Shown here: positions 16,741-27,288 of the stretch, piece after piece | Numbering within the stretch: position 1 is the first letter of the stretch | Layout of the letters: each line of letters starts with the position of its first letter | Origin: Brevundimonas diminuta 3F5N | GTDB taxonomy: Bacteria > Pseudomonadota > Alphaproteobacteria > Caulobacterales > Caulobacteraceae | Direction of reading: 5' to 3' | DNA length: 64,000 nt | NCBI RefSeq assembly: GCF_900163625.1 | Contig: NZ_FUIE01000084.1 | Span: 1-64,000 of the forward strand | Program-made: the position numbers and the translations under genes | Notes under the pieces: model-generated | The model's database searches: none | What the model saw: the letters and a program-made list of their open reading frames with translations, nothing else | Told to the model about the DNA's origin: nothing

Positions 16741-19059
16741 ATGAGCGACGATCCGTTCGAGGCGATCAAGGCGACCTTCTTCCAGGAATGCGAGGAACTG
16801 CTCGCCGATCTGGAAGGCAATCTTCTGACGCTGGAGTCCGGGTCGACGGATATCGAGGTCATCAACGCCGTGTTCCGCGCCGTCCACTCGGTGAAGGGCG
16901 GGGCGGGGGCCTTCGGGCTGGAAGACCTTGTGCGGTTCGCCCACGTCTTCGAGACGCTGATGGACGAGCTGCGCTCGGGCCGCAAACCGTGCGACGAGCC
17001 GACCGTGAAGACCCTGCTGCGCGCCGCGGACGTGCTGGCCGACCACGTCGCCGCCGCGCGCGGCGCGGGCGCGCCTGTCGATCCCGTGCGCTCGGCGGGC
17101 CTGGTCGCTGAACTGGAAGCCCTGACTTATGGCGGCGCCGCGCCGGTCGCGGCGGTAGAGCCGGAAGAGGACGACTTCGGCTTCACGCCCGTCGCCATGG
17201 ATATGGGCGCGTTCGACGCCCCGGCGGGCTTGCCGGATCTGGCCGCCCTGGCGCCGCTGGCTGAGCTGGCGCCGCTGCCCGATCTGGCGGCCTCGGCCGT
17301 TTCGAGCGGCTGGAAGGTCGTCTTCCGTCCGCATCCGCGCCTCTACGCCAGCGCCAATGAGACGGGCCTGCTGCTGCGCGAACTGGGCCGCCTGGGCCCG
17401 ACGCGGGTGCAGATGGACGACAGCGGCCTGCCGCTGCTGGACGCGTTGGAGCCGACCGACAGCCACCTGATCTGGACCATCGAACTGGACGCCGACGTCA
17501 GCGAGGCCGAAGTGCGCGAGGTCTTCGACTTCGTGGAGATGGATTGCGACCTGAGCGTCACGCCATTGGGCGATGCGGCCTCGGGCGAGGCCGCGCCCGC
17601 CGTCATGGCCGACGAGGATGACAGCGACGCTTCGGCCCTGGCCCGCGCCGCGTCGTCGGAACTGGACATCGCCGCCCTGCTGGCCTCGGTCGGCGCCGCG
17701 CCGACGGAAGCGCTTGCGCCTGTCGCTGTCGGGCCTGTCGCCGCCGCGCCTGTGATCGCTCCGACGGTTGCACCCGTCGCGCCGCCGCCGGTTGCGGCCA
17801 AGCCTGCGTCGGCCGCTCCGGCTCCTGCGCAGGCGGCGGCCCCGGCTGCTGCGGCGCCCGTGACCATCCGCGTCGATCTGGAGCGGGTGGATAGGCTGAT
17901 CAATGCGGTCGGCGAACTGGTCATCCAGCAGGCCATGCTGGCCCAGCGCGTGACTGAAAGCGGCCTGGCCCGCTCGTCCGACATCGGCCTGGGTCTGGAA
18001 GACCTCGAACTGCTGACGCGCGAGATTCAGGACAGCGTCATGGCCATCCGCGCCCAGCCGGTGAAGTCGGTGTTCCAGCGGATGCCGCGCCTGGTGCGCG
18101 AGGCGGCCGAGGCCACCGGCAAGAAGGTGAAGCTGGTCACGTCCGGCGAGGACACCGAGGTCGACAAGACCGTGGTCGAACGTCTGGCCGAGCCGATCAC
18201 CCACATGCTGCGCAACGCCATCGACCACGGGCTGGAAAGCCCCGAGGAGCGTCTGGCGGCGGGCAAGCCGGCCGAAGGCGCGGTGCGCCTGGCGGCCCTG
18301 CACCGCTCGGGTCGGATCGTCATCGAGATCTCGGACGACGGCAAGGGCATCAACCGTCCGCGCGTGAAGGGCATCGCCGTCGAGCGCGGCCTGATCGCCG
18401 AGGATGCAGTGCTGTCGGACGACGAGATCGACAACCTGATCTTCCTGCCGGGCTTCTCGACCGCGACCGAGGTGTCGGACCTGTCGGGCCGTGGCGTCGG
18501 CATGGACGTGGTGCGCCGCTCGATCCAGTCGCTGGGAGGGCGCATCTCCATCAGCTCGATTCCGGGCAAGGGCTCGACCTTCACCCTCAGCCTGCCGCTG
18601 ACGCTGGCGGTGCTGGACGGCATGGTGGTCGGCGCCGCCGAACAGACCCTGGTCGCGCCGCTCGCCGCCATCGTCGAGAGCCTGACCCCGAACGAAGCTG
18701 ACATCCACTATGTCGGCGGCGTTGATCCCGTGCTGCGTTTCCGCGAGGCCTTCGTGCCCTTGGTGGATGTCGGTCTGGTGATGGGCTTCCGCGACGCCCC
18801 GACCGAGCTGAAGGGCGGGGTGGTGATGATCGTCGAGACTGAGAGCCGCCAGCGCGCGGCCCTGTTGGTCGACGCCATCCACGGCCAACGCCAGGTCGTC
18901 ATCAAGAGCCTGGAAACCCACTACCGCCACGTCGAGGGCGTGGCCGCCGCCACCATTCTGGGCGACGGCTGCGTGGCCCTGATCCTCGACATCGACGCCC
19001 TTGTGACCGCCAAGCGTTCCCGAACCCCGTCGCGTTCCGACCTGCAAATGGCGAGCTGA
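16741..19059 (+). CDS. cheA: Chemotaxis histidine kinase CheA
   Basis: A 772-residue kinase that autophosphorylates on an Hpt domain and passes phosphate to CheY and CheB. Hpt is at about 1-110 with His49 in [10 protein letters not shown]. An Ala/Pro/Val-rich linker and a middle domain (about 180-270) are followed by a dimerisation domain (about 380-445), the ATPase domain (N-box [11 protein letters not shown]-boxes DDGKGI and GRGVGMDV) and a CheW-like domain (about 640-765). The length exceeds E. coli CheA (654) mainly through the linkers. It starts 12 bases after cheY. A possible P2-like domain is present but divergent. Identification is secure. Confidence 0.96.
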   Translation: MSDDPFEAIKATFFQECEELLADLEGNLLTLESGSTDIEVINAVFRAVHSVKGGAGAFGLEDLVRFAHVFETLMDELRSGRKPCDEPTVKTLLRAADVLADHVAAARGAGAPVDPVRSAGLVAELEALTYGGAAPVAAVEPEEDDFGFTPVAMDMGAFDAPAGLPDLAALAPLAELAPLPDLAASAVSSGWKVVFRPHPRLYASANETGLLLRELGRLGPTRVQMDDSGLPLLDALEPTDSHLIWTIELDADVSEAEVREVFDFVEMDCDLSVTPLGDAASGEAAPAVMADEDDSDASALARAASSELDIAALLASVGAAPTEALAPVAVGPVAAAPVIAPTVAPVAPPPVAAKPASAAPAPAQAAAPAAAAPVTIRVDLERVDRLINAVGELVIQQAMLAQRVTESGLARSSDIGLGLEDLELLTREIQDSVMAIRAQPVKSVFQRMPRLVREAAEATGKKVKLVTSGEDTEVDKTVVERLAEPITHMLRNAIDHGLESPEERLAAGKPAEGAVRLAALHRSGRIVIEISDDGKGINRPRVKGIAVERGLIAEDAVLSDDEIDNLIFLPGFSTATEVSDLSGRGVGMDVVRRSIQSLGGRISISSIPGKGSTFTLSLPLTLAVLDGMVVGAAEQTLVAPLAAIVESLTPNEADIHYVGGVDPVLRFREAFVPLVDVGLVMGFRDAPTELKGGVVMIVETESRQRAALLVDAIHGQRQVVIKSLETHYRHVEGVAAATILGDGCVALILDIDALVTAKRSRTPSRSDLQMAS

Positions 19060-19063
19060 GACC

Positions 19064-19546
19064 ATGACCCCGATTGAACAGACCCTGACCCCGAACGTCG
19101 CCGGGACCGACCGCGAACTGATCGCCTTCCGTATCGGCGAGCAGGAATTCTGCGTCGACATCATGAGCGTGCGCGAGATCCGCGGCTGGACGCCGGCCAC
19201 GCCCCTGCCGCGCTCGCCCGCCTATATGAAGGGCGTGATCAACCTGCGCGGCGTGGTGCTGCCGATCATCGACCTGGGCGCCCGCTTCGGCCTGGTCACG
19301 AACGAACCGACCGAGCGCCACGTCATCATGGTGGCCCATGTGGGTTCGCGCCTGGTCGGCCTGCTGGTCGATGCGGTGTCGGACATCGTGCAATTGTCGG
19401 ACGCGGCCATCCAGCCGACGCCGGACGTGGCCAGCGACCAGGTGAAGTCCTTCGTGAAGGGCATCTTCGCCGTCGAGGGCGGCCGCATGATCAGCCTGAT
19501 CGACCTGGACCACGTCCTGCCGGAAAGCGAGGCTGCAGCGGCATGA
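19064..19546 (+). CDS. cheW: Chemotaxis coupling protein CheW
   Basis: A 160-residue adaptor that links receptors to CheA. It has the single CheW fold with [15 protein letters not shown], the [13 protein letters not shown] core and the [12 protein letters not shown] strand. It starts 4 bases after cheA and its stop overlaps the cheR start by 4 bases. Length agrees with the family (about 155-170). Confidence 0.96.
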   Translation: MTPIEQTLTPNVAGTDRELIAFRIGEQEFCVDIMSVREIRGWTPATPLPRSPAYMKGVINLRGVVLPIIDLGARFGLVTNEPTERHVIMVAHVGSRLVGLLVDAVSDIVQLSDAAIQPTPDVASDQVKSFVKGIFAVEGGRMISLIDLDHVLPESEAAAA

Positions 19547-20409
19547 CGACCGTCGCCGGGCGGGAGGCTCTGGTCGAAGGCGAGTTCGTCTTCACGGCCG
19601 AGGATTTCCGCCACATCGCCCAGACCCTGCACGCTCATGCAGGCATCGCCCTCAGCGAAGGCAAGGCGGCGCTGGTCTATTCTCGCCTGGCCAAGCGGCT
19701 GCGCGTGCTGGGACTGCGCAGCTTCCGCGACTACTGCGCCCTGATCGACGGCGCAGAGGGCGTGGACGAGCGCCAGGCGATGATGGCGGCCCTGACCACC
19801 AACGTCACCCGCTTCTACCGCGAGCCGCACCACTTCGATCACCTGCGCGACAAGGTGATGCCGGAGCTGGCGGCCAAGGCGCGGGCGGGCGGGCGCGTGC
19901 GCCTGTGGTCCGCCGCCTGTTCGAACGGGCAGGAGCCGTATTCCATGGCGATGACGGTGCTGGACGCCCTGCCGGAAGCGGCGGAACTGGACGTGCGCAT
20001 TCTGGCCACCGACATCGACCCGAACATGGTCGCCGAGGGCGCGGCGGGCGTCTATTCCGACGATCTTCTGGCCCCGGTCCCGGCCGCGTCGCGCAAGCAT
20101 TTCGCGCCGGTCGCAGGCGCGCCCGGCCGGTTCAGCGCCGATGCGACGCTGCGGCGTCTGGTGACGTTCAAGGAGCTGAACCTGATCGGCGACTGGCCGA
20201 TGCGCGGCCGCTTCGACGTCATCTTCTGCCGCAACGTGGTCATCTATTTCGACGACGCGACCCAGGAGCGGGTTTGGGGCCGGTTCACGCCGATCCTGAA
20301 CCCCGGCGGCGTCCTCTACATCGGCCATTCTGAGCGGGTGACGGGCCCGGCGGCCCACCTGCTGCAGCCCGCGGGCCTGACCACCTACGTCAAGGGGGCG
20401 GGAGCATGA
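19543..20409 (+). CDS. cheR: Chemotaxis receptor methyltransferase CheR
   Basis: A 288-residue SAM-dependent enzyme that methylates glutamates on receptors. The N-terminal helical domain is at about 1-85, then [11 protein letters not shown], the SAM-binding [15 protein letters not shown] and the late CRNVVIYF motif are all clear. It overlaps cheW and cheB by 4 bases each, a sign of translational coupling. It would act on the receptor at 14097, whose WEEF tail could tether it. Confidence 0.96.
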   Translation: MTTVAGREALVEGEFVFTAEDFRHIAQTLHAHAGIALSEGKAALVYSRLAKRLRVLGLRSFRDYCALIDGAEGVDERQAMMAALTTNVTRFYREPHHFDHLRDKVMPELAAKARAGGRVRLWSAACSNGQEPYSMAMTVLDALPEAAELDVRILATDIDPNMVAEGAAGVYSDDLLAPVPAASRKHFAPVAGAPGRFSADATLRRLVTFKELNLIGDWPMRGRFDVIFCRNVVIYFDDATQERVWGRFTPILNPGGVLYIGHSERVTGPAAHLLQPAGLTTYVKGAGA

Positions 20410-21443
20410 GCGCGGTCTCGGTCCTGGTGGTGGACGACAGCGCCACCATGCGCAGCCTGATCAGCGCCGTCCTGCGCCGCGATCCCGAGATCAATGTGGT
20501 CGGCACGGCCGCCGATCCGCTGGAGGCGCGCATGAAGATCAAGGAGCTGAACCCCGACGTCATCACCCTGGACGTCGAGATGCCCAATATGAACGGGCTG
20601 GAGTTCCTGGAGAAGATCATGCGGTTGCGGCCCATGCCGGTGGTCATGGTCTCGACCCTGACCCAGGCGGGGACTGACGTGACCCTGGCGGCGCTGGAGG
20701 TCGGGGCGGTCGACGCCGTGGCCAAGCCCGCGCCGGGCGTTCCGGCCCAGGAAGCCTTCGGCGACCTGGCCGAGAAGGTGAAGGTCGCCGCGCGGTCTCG
20801 TGTTCGCCCGCTGGAAGATCGCGCCGTCCGGGGGCACGAGGGCGTCTATCACGCCGACCCCAACCATGTGCTGGCGATCGGCTCGTCCACCGGCGGGGTC
20901 GAGGCCTTGCTGACCATACTGTCGGCCTTCCCGGCAGACTGTCCGGCGACGTTGGTCACCCAGCACATGCCCGCCAGCTTCACCAAGAGCTTCGCCGCCC
21001 GCCTGAACAAGGTCTCGGCCGCCACGGTCAGCGAGGCCGAGGACGGCGCGCCGTTGAAGCCGGGCCATGTCTATATCGCCCCTGGCGGCGAGGCTCACCT
21101 GGTCGCCTCGGGCGGGCGCTGCCGCCTGGTCGCCGCCGATCCGGTCAACGGCCACCGCCCCTCGGTCGACGTGCTGTTCGGCTCGGTCGCCCAACTGGGC
21201 CGCCCGATGACGGGCGTCATCCTGACCGGCATGGGCAAGGACGGGGCCAAGGGCCTGCTGACCATGCGCCAGGCCGGCGCCCGCACCCTGGGCCAGGACG
21301 AGGCGTCCTGCGTCGTCTACGGCATGCCGCGCGCCGCCTTCGAGCTGGGCGCTGTCGAGCGTCAGCTGCCCCTGTCCCGCATGGCCCCGGCCATTCTCGA
21401 ATCCTGCGCCGCCCGAACGGCCGCGCCTCAGTCTGTCGCGTAA
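20406..21443 (+). CDS. cheB: Chemotaxis methylesterase/glutamine deamidase CheB
   Basis: A 345-residue enzyme that removes receptor methyl groups once its receiver domain is phosphorylated. The receiver is at 1-120 with DDSATMRSL and Asp in [12 protein letters not shown]. The esterase domain begins near 160 and holds the catalytic Ser in AIGSSTGG, His in TQHMPASF and Asp in GMGKDGAKG. The start ATG overlaps cheR. Identification is secure. Confidence 0.96.
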   Translation: MSAVSVLVVDDSATMRSLISAVLRRDPEINVVGTAADPLEARMKIKELNPDVITLDVEMPNMNGLEFLEKIMRLRPMPVVMVSTLTQAGTDVTLAALEVGAVDAVAKPAPGVPAQEAFGDLAEKVKVAARSRVRPLEDRAVRGHEGVYHADPNHVLAIGSSTGGVEALLTILSAFPADCPATLVTQHMPASFTKSFAARLNKVSAATVSEAEDGAPLKPGHVYIAPGGEAHLVASGGRCRLVAADPVNGHRPSVDVLFGSVAQLGRPMTGVILTGMGKDGAKGLLTMRQAGARTLGQDEASCVVYGMPRAAFELGAVERQLPLSRMAPAILESCAARTAAPQSVA

Positions 21444-21451
21444 GGACGTTC

Positions 21452-21841
21452 ATGCCCGCCGCTTCCGCCATTCGCACTCTTGTCGTTGATGATCAGCTGA
21501 CGATGCGCTCGCTTGTTCGCGCCAGTCTGCAGCAGATCGGGGTGCGCGACATTGAGGAGGCCCCCGACGGCGAGGCGGCCCTGCGCTCCCTGCTGGTGCA
21601 GCCGGTTCACCTGGTGATCTCGGACTTCAACATGCCGAACCTGGACGGCCTCAGCCTGCTGCGGGCCATCCGGGCGCACCCGCCGATCTCCAAGACGGCC
21701 TTCATCATGCTGACCGGCCGGGCCGACCGCGAGCTGGTCCAGCGCGCCGTGCAGTTCGGCGTGAACAACTACCTGGTCAAACCCTTCACCACCGCCCAGC
21801 TGAAAGAAAAGCTGGAAGCGGTCTTCGGCACGCTGACGTGA
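21452..21841 (+). CDS. cheY: Chemotaxis response regulator CheY (second copy)
   Basis: A 129-residue single receiver domain. The acidic pair DDQ, the phospho-acceptor Asp in [13 protein letters not shown], Thr in MLTGRA and Lys in LVKPF are present. It sits 8 bases after cheB and its stop overlaps the GTG start of cheD. It corresponds to cheYII of the Caulobacter operon and looks like a conventional CheY. Confidence 0.94.
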   Translation: MPAASAIRTLVVDDQLTMRSLVRASLQQIGVRDIEEAPDGEAALRSLLVQPVHLVISDFNMPNLDGLSLLRAIRAHPPISKTAFIMLTGRADRELVQRAVQFGVNNYLVKPFTTAQLKEKLEAVFGTLT

Positions 21842-22383
21842 TCGGCGCGGCCGCTCAGCAGCCGGTCGAGCGGCGCGTGCACGTGGGGCAGGGCGATCAT
21901 CATGTGTCGTCCGATCCCGACGTCGTGCTGACGACGGTTCTGGGCAGCTGCGTGGCCCTGTGCCTGCGCGATCCGGCGGCCGGGGTGGGCGGCATGAACC
22001 ACTTCCTGCTGCCCGAGGGTTCGGGTTCGGGAACGGACGCCAGCCGCCGCTACGGCGCCTATGCGATGGAAGTCCTCATCAACGACGTGCTGAAGGCGGG
22101 CGGTCGGCGTGAGCGGCTGGAGGCCAAGCTGTTCGGCGGCGGCCGCATGTTCGACAGTCTCAGCGACGTGGGCGCCGCCAACGCCGATTTCGCCGAAAAA
22201 TTCCTGGCCGACGAAGGGATTCCCGTCGTCAGCCGTAGTCTGAGAGGCGCGGGCGGGCGCCGTATTCACTATTGGCCGGTCAGCGGTCGGGCGCGTCAGC
22301 GCGTGGTGACGGACGGCGCGACCCTGCCGCCCGCGACGCCGCCGCCGCCGTCCGTCGCGACCGGCGATCTGGAGCTCTTCTGA
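21838..22383 (+). CDS. cheD: Receptor glutamine deamidase CheD
   Basis: A 181-residue enzyme that deamidates receptor glutamines and tunes receptor activity. The catalytic Cys in [10 protein letters not shown] and His in GGMNHFLLP are present, as is the [10 protein letters not shown] motif. The start is GTG at 21838, overlapping the preceding cheY stop; the protein has no other good start. The C-terminal 20 residues are Pro-rich. In this operon it would work with CheR and CheB on the same receptor. Confidence 0.95.
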   Translation: MIGAAAQQPVERRVHVGQGDHHVSSDPDVVLTTVLGSCVALCLRDPAAGVGGMNHFLLPEGSGSGTDASRRYGAYAMEVLINDVLKAGGRRERLEAKLFGGGRMFDSLSDVGAANADFAEKFLADEGIPVVSRSLRGAGGRRIHYWPVSGRARQRVVTDGATLPPATPPPPSVATGDLELF

Positions 22384-22384
22384 C

Positions 22385-22759
22385 ATGGGCGAGAACGACA
22401 ACCGCGACCTGTTGGCCGCCGTGGCGGCGGAACTGGCGGACATCCGCGTCGAGATCGAGGCGGCGGGCGGCCTGGTGTCGGAGGTCCTGCGCCAACTGCC
22501 GGCCGAGGCGCGGCTGGGCTATCTGACGCGCAGCCAGAGCTTCGACGTCCTGTCCCAGCGCATCGAGGCCCTGTCAGGCTTGGCCCAGGCCGTGGCCGAC
22601 GATCAGCCGATGGACACCGCCCTGGCGGCTCTGCCCCTGGCTGAGATGGCGGAGCGGATGCAGGAGACGGCCCACCGCGCCCGGCCTGGCGCGACGCACG
22701 CCGCCGACGCGGACGACACCGAGCCCGCCGCGGCGGCGGGCGTGCTGCATCTATTCTGA
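22385..22759 (+). CDS. cheU: Small che-operon protein, CheU-like
   Basis: A 124-residue protein with no catalytic motif that I recognise. About residues 5-60 are strongly helical with acidic and hydrophobic repeats (LLAAVAAELADIRVEIEAAG), and the C-terminal third is Ala/Asp-rich and probably disordered before a final VLHLF. It starts one base after cheD and 3 bases before the next cheY. The gene called cheU occupies this exact place in the Caulobacter operon; the name is given on synteny. Function unknown. Confidence 0.7.
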   Translation: MGENDNRDLLAAVAAELADIRVEIEAAGGLVSEVLRQLPAEARLGYLTRSQSFDVLSQRIEALSGLAQAVADDQPMDTALAALPLAEMAERMQETAHRARPGATHAADADDTEPAAAAGVLHLF

Positions 22760-22762
22760 ACC

Positions 22763-23350
22763 ATGGCCGACGACCGCATCAATCTGGAGCAATCGACGGT
22801 CCTGCTGGTGGATGATGCGCCGCAGGCGCTCGACATGCTGGGCTCGATCTTCCAGGGCTTCGGCGTCAAGGAGCAGATCAAATGCCCCTCGGCCGTCGAG
22901 GCGGTGAAGATCCTGCAGCAGCGCCCGGTCGATCTGGTCGTTATCGACTGCGGCGATCCGGAGATGGACGGCTACGCCTTCACCCGCTGGCTGCGGCGCG
23001 AGACGCCCGCGCCCCTGCGCTACACCCCCGTCATCCTGGTGACCGGCCACGCCTCTCAGGCCAAGGTGCAGGAGGGGCGCGACTGCGGCGTCAGCTTCGT
23101 GGTCGCCAAGCCCCTGACGCCTGCCGTGCTGCTGAAACGCATCCTGTGGCTGGCGGGCGACGAGCGCGAGTTCGTCGAGTGCGAGACCTACGTCGGCCCC
23201 GATCGGCGCGTGCGCAACTTCGGCCCGCCGGTCGGCATGACCGGGCGCCGCAAGGGCGATCTGTCGGCCCATGTCGGTCACGCGGTTGAGGAAAACATGG
23301 ATCAGGCCGACATCGACATGCTGTTGAAACCGCAGAGGGTGTCGCTGTGA
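22763..23350 (+). CDS. cheY: CheY-like receiver with Arg-rich C-terminal extension (third copy)
   Basis: A 195-residue protein. Residues about 10-130 are a receiver: DDAPQALDML, Asp in VVIDCGDPEMDG, Thr in LVTGHA and Lys in VVAKPLTP. The remaining 65 residues include YVGPDRRVRNFG and GMTGRRKGDLS, a basic tail common among Caulobacterales single-domain regulators. Basic stretches of this kind in CheY-like proteins of Caulobacter have been linked to c-di-GMP binding (Cle proteins); whether this one does so is inference. It corresponds to cheYIII. Its stop overlaps the GTG start of the last gene. Confidence 0.85.
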   Translation: MADDRINLEQSTVLLVDDAPQALDMLGSIFQGFGVKEQIKCPSAVEAVKILQQRPVDLVVIDCGDPEMDGYAFTRWLRRETPAPLRYTPVILVTGHASQAKVQEGRDCGVSFVVAKPLTPAVLLKRILWLAGDEREFVECETYVGPDRRVRNFGPPVGMTGRRKGDLSAHVGHAVEENMDQADIDMLLKPQRVSL

Positions 23351-23799
23351 GCGAGGTCCGGACGCAGAAGATCCGGACGTCTCTGGCGCAGCAGATGGCT
23401 CAGCCGGGCGGGCGGACGCTGGCGGATGTCGAACGCCGCGCCAATGAGCGTTTAGGCCGTCACAAGACCGAGGTCATGGCTGAGATCGAAGCCGCCGTCG
23501 CGGGGCTGGAAGGGCTGTGCGCCGCACGGTCGGAGGCGTCGGCCGCCGAGGTCTATCGGCTGGCGTCGCGCATTCTGGATCTGGCGGGTTTCTTCGACAC
23601 CGGACCGCTGTTTGACGCAGCCTACAGCCTCGCCGACGTGTCGGACCGCATGGCGGCGGCCGACGCCTGGGACTGGCCGCCGGTTCAGGTGCACGTTCAG
23701 GCTCTGCGGCTGATCCTCAAGGCCGGCTGCGAACGCAACGCGGCCACGGACCATCTGCTGGCCGGGCTGAAAGCCGTCGCGGCGAAGACGCGCGCCTGA
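23347..23799 (+). CDS. cheE: Che-operon terminal protein, CheE-like
   Basis: A 150-residue helical protein of unknown biochemistry. It starts with GTG at 23347, overlapping the third cheY gene by 4 bases. Several amphipathic helices are visible (LADVERRANERLGRHKTEVM; EAAVAGLEGL; VYRLASRILDLAGFF). The last gene of the Caulobacter operon is cheE, which is the basis for the name. The arrangement ASRILDLAGFFDT is faintly like a helical-bundle phosphotransfer protein, but no His stands in a convincing Hpt position. Operon ends here at a palindromic repeat. Confidence 0.7.
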   Translation: MSEVRTQKIRTSLAQQMAQPGGRTLADVERRANERLGRHKTEVMAEIEAAVAGLEGLCAARSEASAAEVYRLASRILDLAGFFDTGPLFDAAYSLADVSDRMAAADAWDWPPVQVHVQALRLILKAGCERNAATDHLLAGLKAVAAKTRA

Positions 23800-23800
23800 A

Positions 23801-23971
23801 TCCCTTCTCCCCTTGAGGGAGAAGGTGGCTCGCGGAGCGAGACGGATGAGGGGTGTCGATGCGACGCCTGAAAATCAATGACCCAAGGGGGCGCCGTGTT
23901 CGGATACTGAGGCGCTGACACCCCTCATCCGAGCGCCTCTGGCGCCCACCTTCTCCCTCAAGGGGAGAAGG
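23801..23971. repeat. Long inverted repeat between cheE and dadA
   Basis: Two arms of about 55 bases (23801-23857 and 23917-23971) are reverse complements over most of their length, separated by about 60 bases. Each arm contains its own small palindromes: CCTTCTCCC-N-GGGAGAAGG at the outer end, and a second hairpin near the middle. The middle hairpin differs between arms (CTCGCGGAGCGAG on the left, GCGCCAGAGGCGC on the right) but stays self-complementary in each. It fills the space between two convergent genes, so it probably ends transcription in both directions. It looks like a dispersed REP/ERIC-type element. Confidence 0.85.
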
Positions 23972-23977
23972 AAGCCG

Positions 23978-25231
23978 TCAGCCGTAGCGGGCGATGCCCA
24001 GGTCGGCGGTTTCGATGTCGGGGGTCTGGCCGCTGATCAGGTCGGCGATGACGCGGGCCGAGCCGCAGGCCATGGTCCAGCCCAGCGTCCCGTGGCCGGT
24101 GTTCAGGAACAGGTTGTCCAGCTTGGTCTTGCCGATGACCGGGGTGCCGTCCGGCGTCATCGGGCGCAGGCCGGACCAGTAGCTGGCTGCCTTCAGATCG
24201 CCCGCGCCGGGGAACAGCGAGCCGACCGAATGCTCCAGCGTGTTGCGGCGCTGTTCCGGCAGGACGTTGTTGTAGCCCGAGATTTCCGCCATGCCGCCGA
24301 CGCGGATGCGGTCGCCCAGGCGGGTGATCGCGACCTTGTAGCTCTCGTCCATGATGGTCGAGACGGGGGCGGCGGGCTCGTCGATGATCGGGGCGGTGAT
24401 CGAATAGCCCTTCACCGGATAGACCGGCAGGGTCATGCCCAGCGGCTTGACCATCTGCGGCGAGTACGAACCCAGCGCCAGCACATAGGCGTCGGCCGTG
24501 ACCACGCCCTTGTCGGTCTTCACGCCGGTGATGCGGCCGCTTTCGGCGATCAGGCCCTGAATGGTCGTGCCGTACTGGAAGGTCACGCCCTGCGCTGTCG
24601 CATGATCGGCCAGGGCGTTGGTGAATTTGAAGCAATCGCCGGTCTCGTCGCGCGGCAGGCGCAGGCCGCCGACGAACAGGTCGCGGGTGGCCTTCAGGCC
24701 CGGCTCGGCGCGGATGCAGCCGTCCTGGTCCAGCACCTCGAACGGGACGCCGCCTTCGCGCAGGACTTCGGTGTCCTTGTAGATGCCGTCCAACTGCTTT
24801 TGCGTGCGGAACAGTTGCAGCGTGCCCTGGGTGCGGTGGTCGTACTCAAGGCCCAGTTCTTCGTTCAGGGCGGTCTGCACCACCTGGCTGTAGTCCGCCA
24901 GGCGCACCATGCGCGCCTTGTTCAGCGCATAGCGGCTCGACGTGCAGTTCCGCAGCAGGGCCAGCAGCCAGCGCACGGTCGGGGCGTTGATCTGGGGGTG
25001 CAGGATCAGCGGGGCGTGGCGCATGAACAGCCACTTCACCGCCTTGGCCGGAATGCCGGGCGCGGCCCAGGGCGAGGAATAGCCGGGCGAGATCTCGCCG
25101 GCGTTGGCGAAGCTGGTCTCCAGCGCCGGGCCGCTCTGGCGGTCGATGACGGTCACCTCATGACCCTGGCGGGCCAGGTAGTGGGCGGTGGTCACGCCGA
25201 TGACGCCGGCGCCGAGGATTGCGATCTTCAT
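23978..25231 (-). CDS. dadA: D-amino acid dehydrogenase
   Basis: A 417-residue FAD enzyme that oxidatively deaminates D-amino acids, chiefly D-alanine, and passes electrons to the membrane quinone pool. The N-terminus [20 protein letters not shown] is the Rossmann FAD motif. The late motifs [11 protein letters not shown] and [16 protein letters not shown] are characteristic of DadA. Length matches E. coli DadA (432) closely. No alanine racemase or Lrp gene is adjacent, unlike in enteric bacteria. The upstream space (25232-25408) is moderately AT-rich and probably holds its promoter; I cannot define boxes with confidence. Confidence 0.95.
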   Translation of the reverse strand: MKIAILGAGVIGVTTAHYLARQGHEVTVIDRQSGPALETSFANAGEISPGYSSPWAAPGIPAKAVKWLFMRHAPLILHPQINAPTVRWLLALLRNCTSSRYALNKARMVRLADYSQVVQTALNEELGLEYDHRTQGTLQLFRTQKQLDGIYKDTEVLREGGVPFEVLDQDGCIRAEPGLKATRDLFVGGLRLPRDETGDCFKFTNALADHATAQGVTFQYGTTIQGLIAESGRITGVKTDKGVVTADAYVLALGSYSPQMVKPLGMTLPVYPVKGYSITAPIIDEPAAPVSTIMDESYKVAITRLGDRIRVGGMAEISGYNNVLPEQRRNTLEHSVGSLFPGAGDLKAASYWSGLRPMTPDGTPVIGKTKLDNLFLNTGHGTLGWTMACGSARVIADLISGQTPDIETADLGIARYG

Positions 25232-25408
25232 GGGTCTTGACCTTACGCGAACCAGACGCGTGGCTCCCTAGACCAGATTTTGCGCCCGTCGCGCAAGTCG
25301 CAGTTTGTGTGCGCCGCAATATCGACAGGGTTGATAAGGACTGCCTGTGTTCGGCCGATCACGGTTGATTATTTGCTCGTTATATCGGTCAGGCGCGACA
25401 AGCTTGCT

Positions 25409-27100
25409 CTACGACGACCGGGTCGGGTCGGTCAGCGGCTCGCCGTAGTGGCGATCGCCGTGCAGATTGGCGGCCAGAGGCGCGGTGGTGCGCTCGATCA
25501 TGCGGTGGACGACCGGCTTGTCCGGTCCCTGGTGCAGAGCGCGGATGCCCTCGTTGATCGAGGCGTCGGCGTGGGTGATCCGCTGGTTGTGGCGGATGTA
25601 GTCCAGCCAGGTCGGCGTCTGGTATTTCTCGACCCAGACTTGGGGCTCGGCCAGGTCGCGCATCAGGTGCCACTGGCGCGCGCCGTCGCGGCGGCGGATG
25701 CGGCGCCGCTCGTCCATCAGGGCCAGGAAGGCGTCGATGTCCTCCTCGCGGATGCGATAGGCGATGGTGACGACCACGGGGCCGCTGCGCGGCTCGATGG
25801 CCAGGGCGGTCTGCGGCTCGGTCCAGCGACGCAGCAGGTCCATGTTCAGATTGGCGGTCGAGGGCAGGGGCACTTTCAGGCCGATCAGCACGCACAGCAC
25901 CAGCACGCCCGCCGAGATCCCCAGGGCGACGTCGACGCCATAGGTCTGGGCCAGGCTGCCCCACAGCCAGCTGCCGCCCGCCATGCCGCCAAAGGCCGCC
26001 ATCTGATACAGCGCCAGCGCCCGCGCCACGACCCAGCGCGGCACCGACATCTGCACCGTGACGTTGAAGCTGGACAGCACCAGCACCCAGCCCGCGCCCG
26101 CCAGCATCAGCGCCGGCAGGGTGACGGCCAGCCAGGGGATGTAGGCCAGGCCCAGGGCGGCCGCGGCAAAGACCAGGGCGGCGACACGGACGATGGTCTC
26201 GGTCTCGTATCTGGCGCGCAGCCGCCCGACGAACAGGGCGCCGCCGACCGCCCCGACCCCGAAGGCGCCGAGCAGCAGGCCGAAGATCAGCGGGCCGCCG
26301 CCGCCCTCGCGCGCGACGACGGGCATCAGGGCCTGGACCGCGCTGGCGCCGATGCCGAACACCAGGGCGCGCAGCAGCACCGCCGTCACGCGCGGCGACA
26401 GGAAGGCGTAACGCACGCCGCCCGCCATGGCCGCCAGCAGGCCTTCGCGCGGCAGGGTCTGCGCGGGCCGTTCGGGCTTCCAGCGGAACAGCACGACCAG
26501 CAGGCCGACGTAGCTGAAGGCGTTGACGGCGAAGGCCGCCGCCGCGCCCGCCGCCGCCACGATCAGACCGCCGATGGCCGGGCCGACGCTGCGGGCCATG
26601 TTGAAGCCCATGGAGTTCAGGGTCACGGCGCCGGCCAGATCCTCGCGCGGGACCATGTCGCCGACCGACGCCTGCCACGCCGGGCCGTTGAAGGCCGTGC
26701 CGCAGCCGATCAGGAAGGTGAAGGTCAGCAGCACCCACGGCGTGATCCACCCCATCCAGGTCATGGCCGCCAGACCGGCCGAAACCAGCAGCATGAAGGT
26801 CTGGGCCGCCAGCATGATCTTGCGCCGGTCCACCGTGTCGGCCAGCGCCCCGGCCGCCAGCGACAGCAGCATGATCGGCAGGGTGACGGAGGCTTGCACC
26901 AGGGCGACCATCTGCGCCGAGGCGATGGAGGTCATCATCCACGCGGCGCCGACCGACTGGATCAGGCCGCCGAAGTTGGTGACCAGGCTGGTGATCCACA
27001 CCGCCCGGAAGATCGGGTGCCGCAGCGGCGCCAGAGCCGAGGGGCGCTCCGGCGGGACGGACGGCGGATTGGAAGGAGAGGCGTCGGCGGTCGAACTCAT
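25409..27100 (-). CDS. MFS exporter of the EntS-like (MFS_3) family
   Basis: A 563-residue inner-membrane protein. About 12 helices occupy residues 20-420. The first helices show [21 protein letters not shown] and the loop motif [12 protein letters not shown] soluble C-terminal part of about 135 residues has a strand-helix pattern ([38 protein letters not shown]) like an antibiotic-biosynthesis-monooxygenase fold, a layout known in this family. The open frame reaches 27169, but ATG at 27100 has GAGGGG upstream and fits the family. Relatives export siderophores or drugs. The substrate cannot be told. It is divergent from the rhodanese gene. Confidence 0.85.
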   Translation of the reverse strand: MSSTADASPSNPPSVPPERPSALAPLRHPIFRAVWITSLVTNFGGLIQSVGAAWMMTSIASAQMVALVQASVTLPIMLLSLAAGALADTVDRRKIMLAAQTFMLLVSAGLAAMTWMGWITPWVLLTFTFLIGCGTAFNGPAWQASVGDMVPREDLAGAVTLNSMGFNMARSVGPAIGGLIVAAAGAAAAFAVNAFSYVGLLVVLFRWKPERPAQTLPREGLLAAMAGGVRYAFLSPRVTAVLLRALVFGIGASAVQALMPVVAREGGGGPLIFGLLLGAFGVGAVGGALFVGRLRARYETETIVRVAALVFAAAALGLAYIPWLAVTLPALMLAGAGWVLVLSSFNVTVQMSVPRWVVARALALYQMAAFGGMAGGSWLWGSLAQTYGVDVALGISAGVLVLCVLIGLKVPLPSTANLNMDLLRRWTEPQTALAIEPRSGPVVVTIAYRIREEDIDAFLALMDERRRIRRRDGARQWHLMRDLAEPQVWVEKYQTPTWLDYIRHNQRITHADASINEGIRALHQGPDKPVVHRMIERTTAPLAANLHGDRHYGEPLTDPTRSS

Positions 27101-27288
27101 GCGGGGCGGCCCCTCGCATGGACGATACGGAACAGGCGGGAACCGACGACGACCATGCGGGCAGTCCACACGGCTTCGGCGGGGGAAGCAAGACGCGAAG
27201 CGGTCACTCTGAGTTCCGGATTATTGGCGTCGCGGGGGCGGCGTCGGGACGCTATAGGAAGGCCGTGACCGTCCCAGCCGTTCCCCCG

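Noticed and set aside
16222..19200. 992-residue open frame antisense to cheA and its neighbours
   Set aside because: It is the mirror of cheA. It has no recognisable domain and is rich in His, Gln, Arg and Gly, as expected of reversed GC-rich codons.
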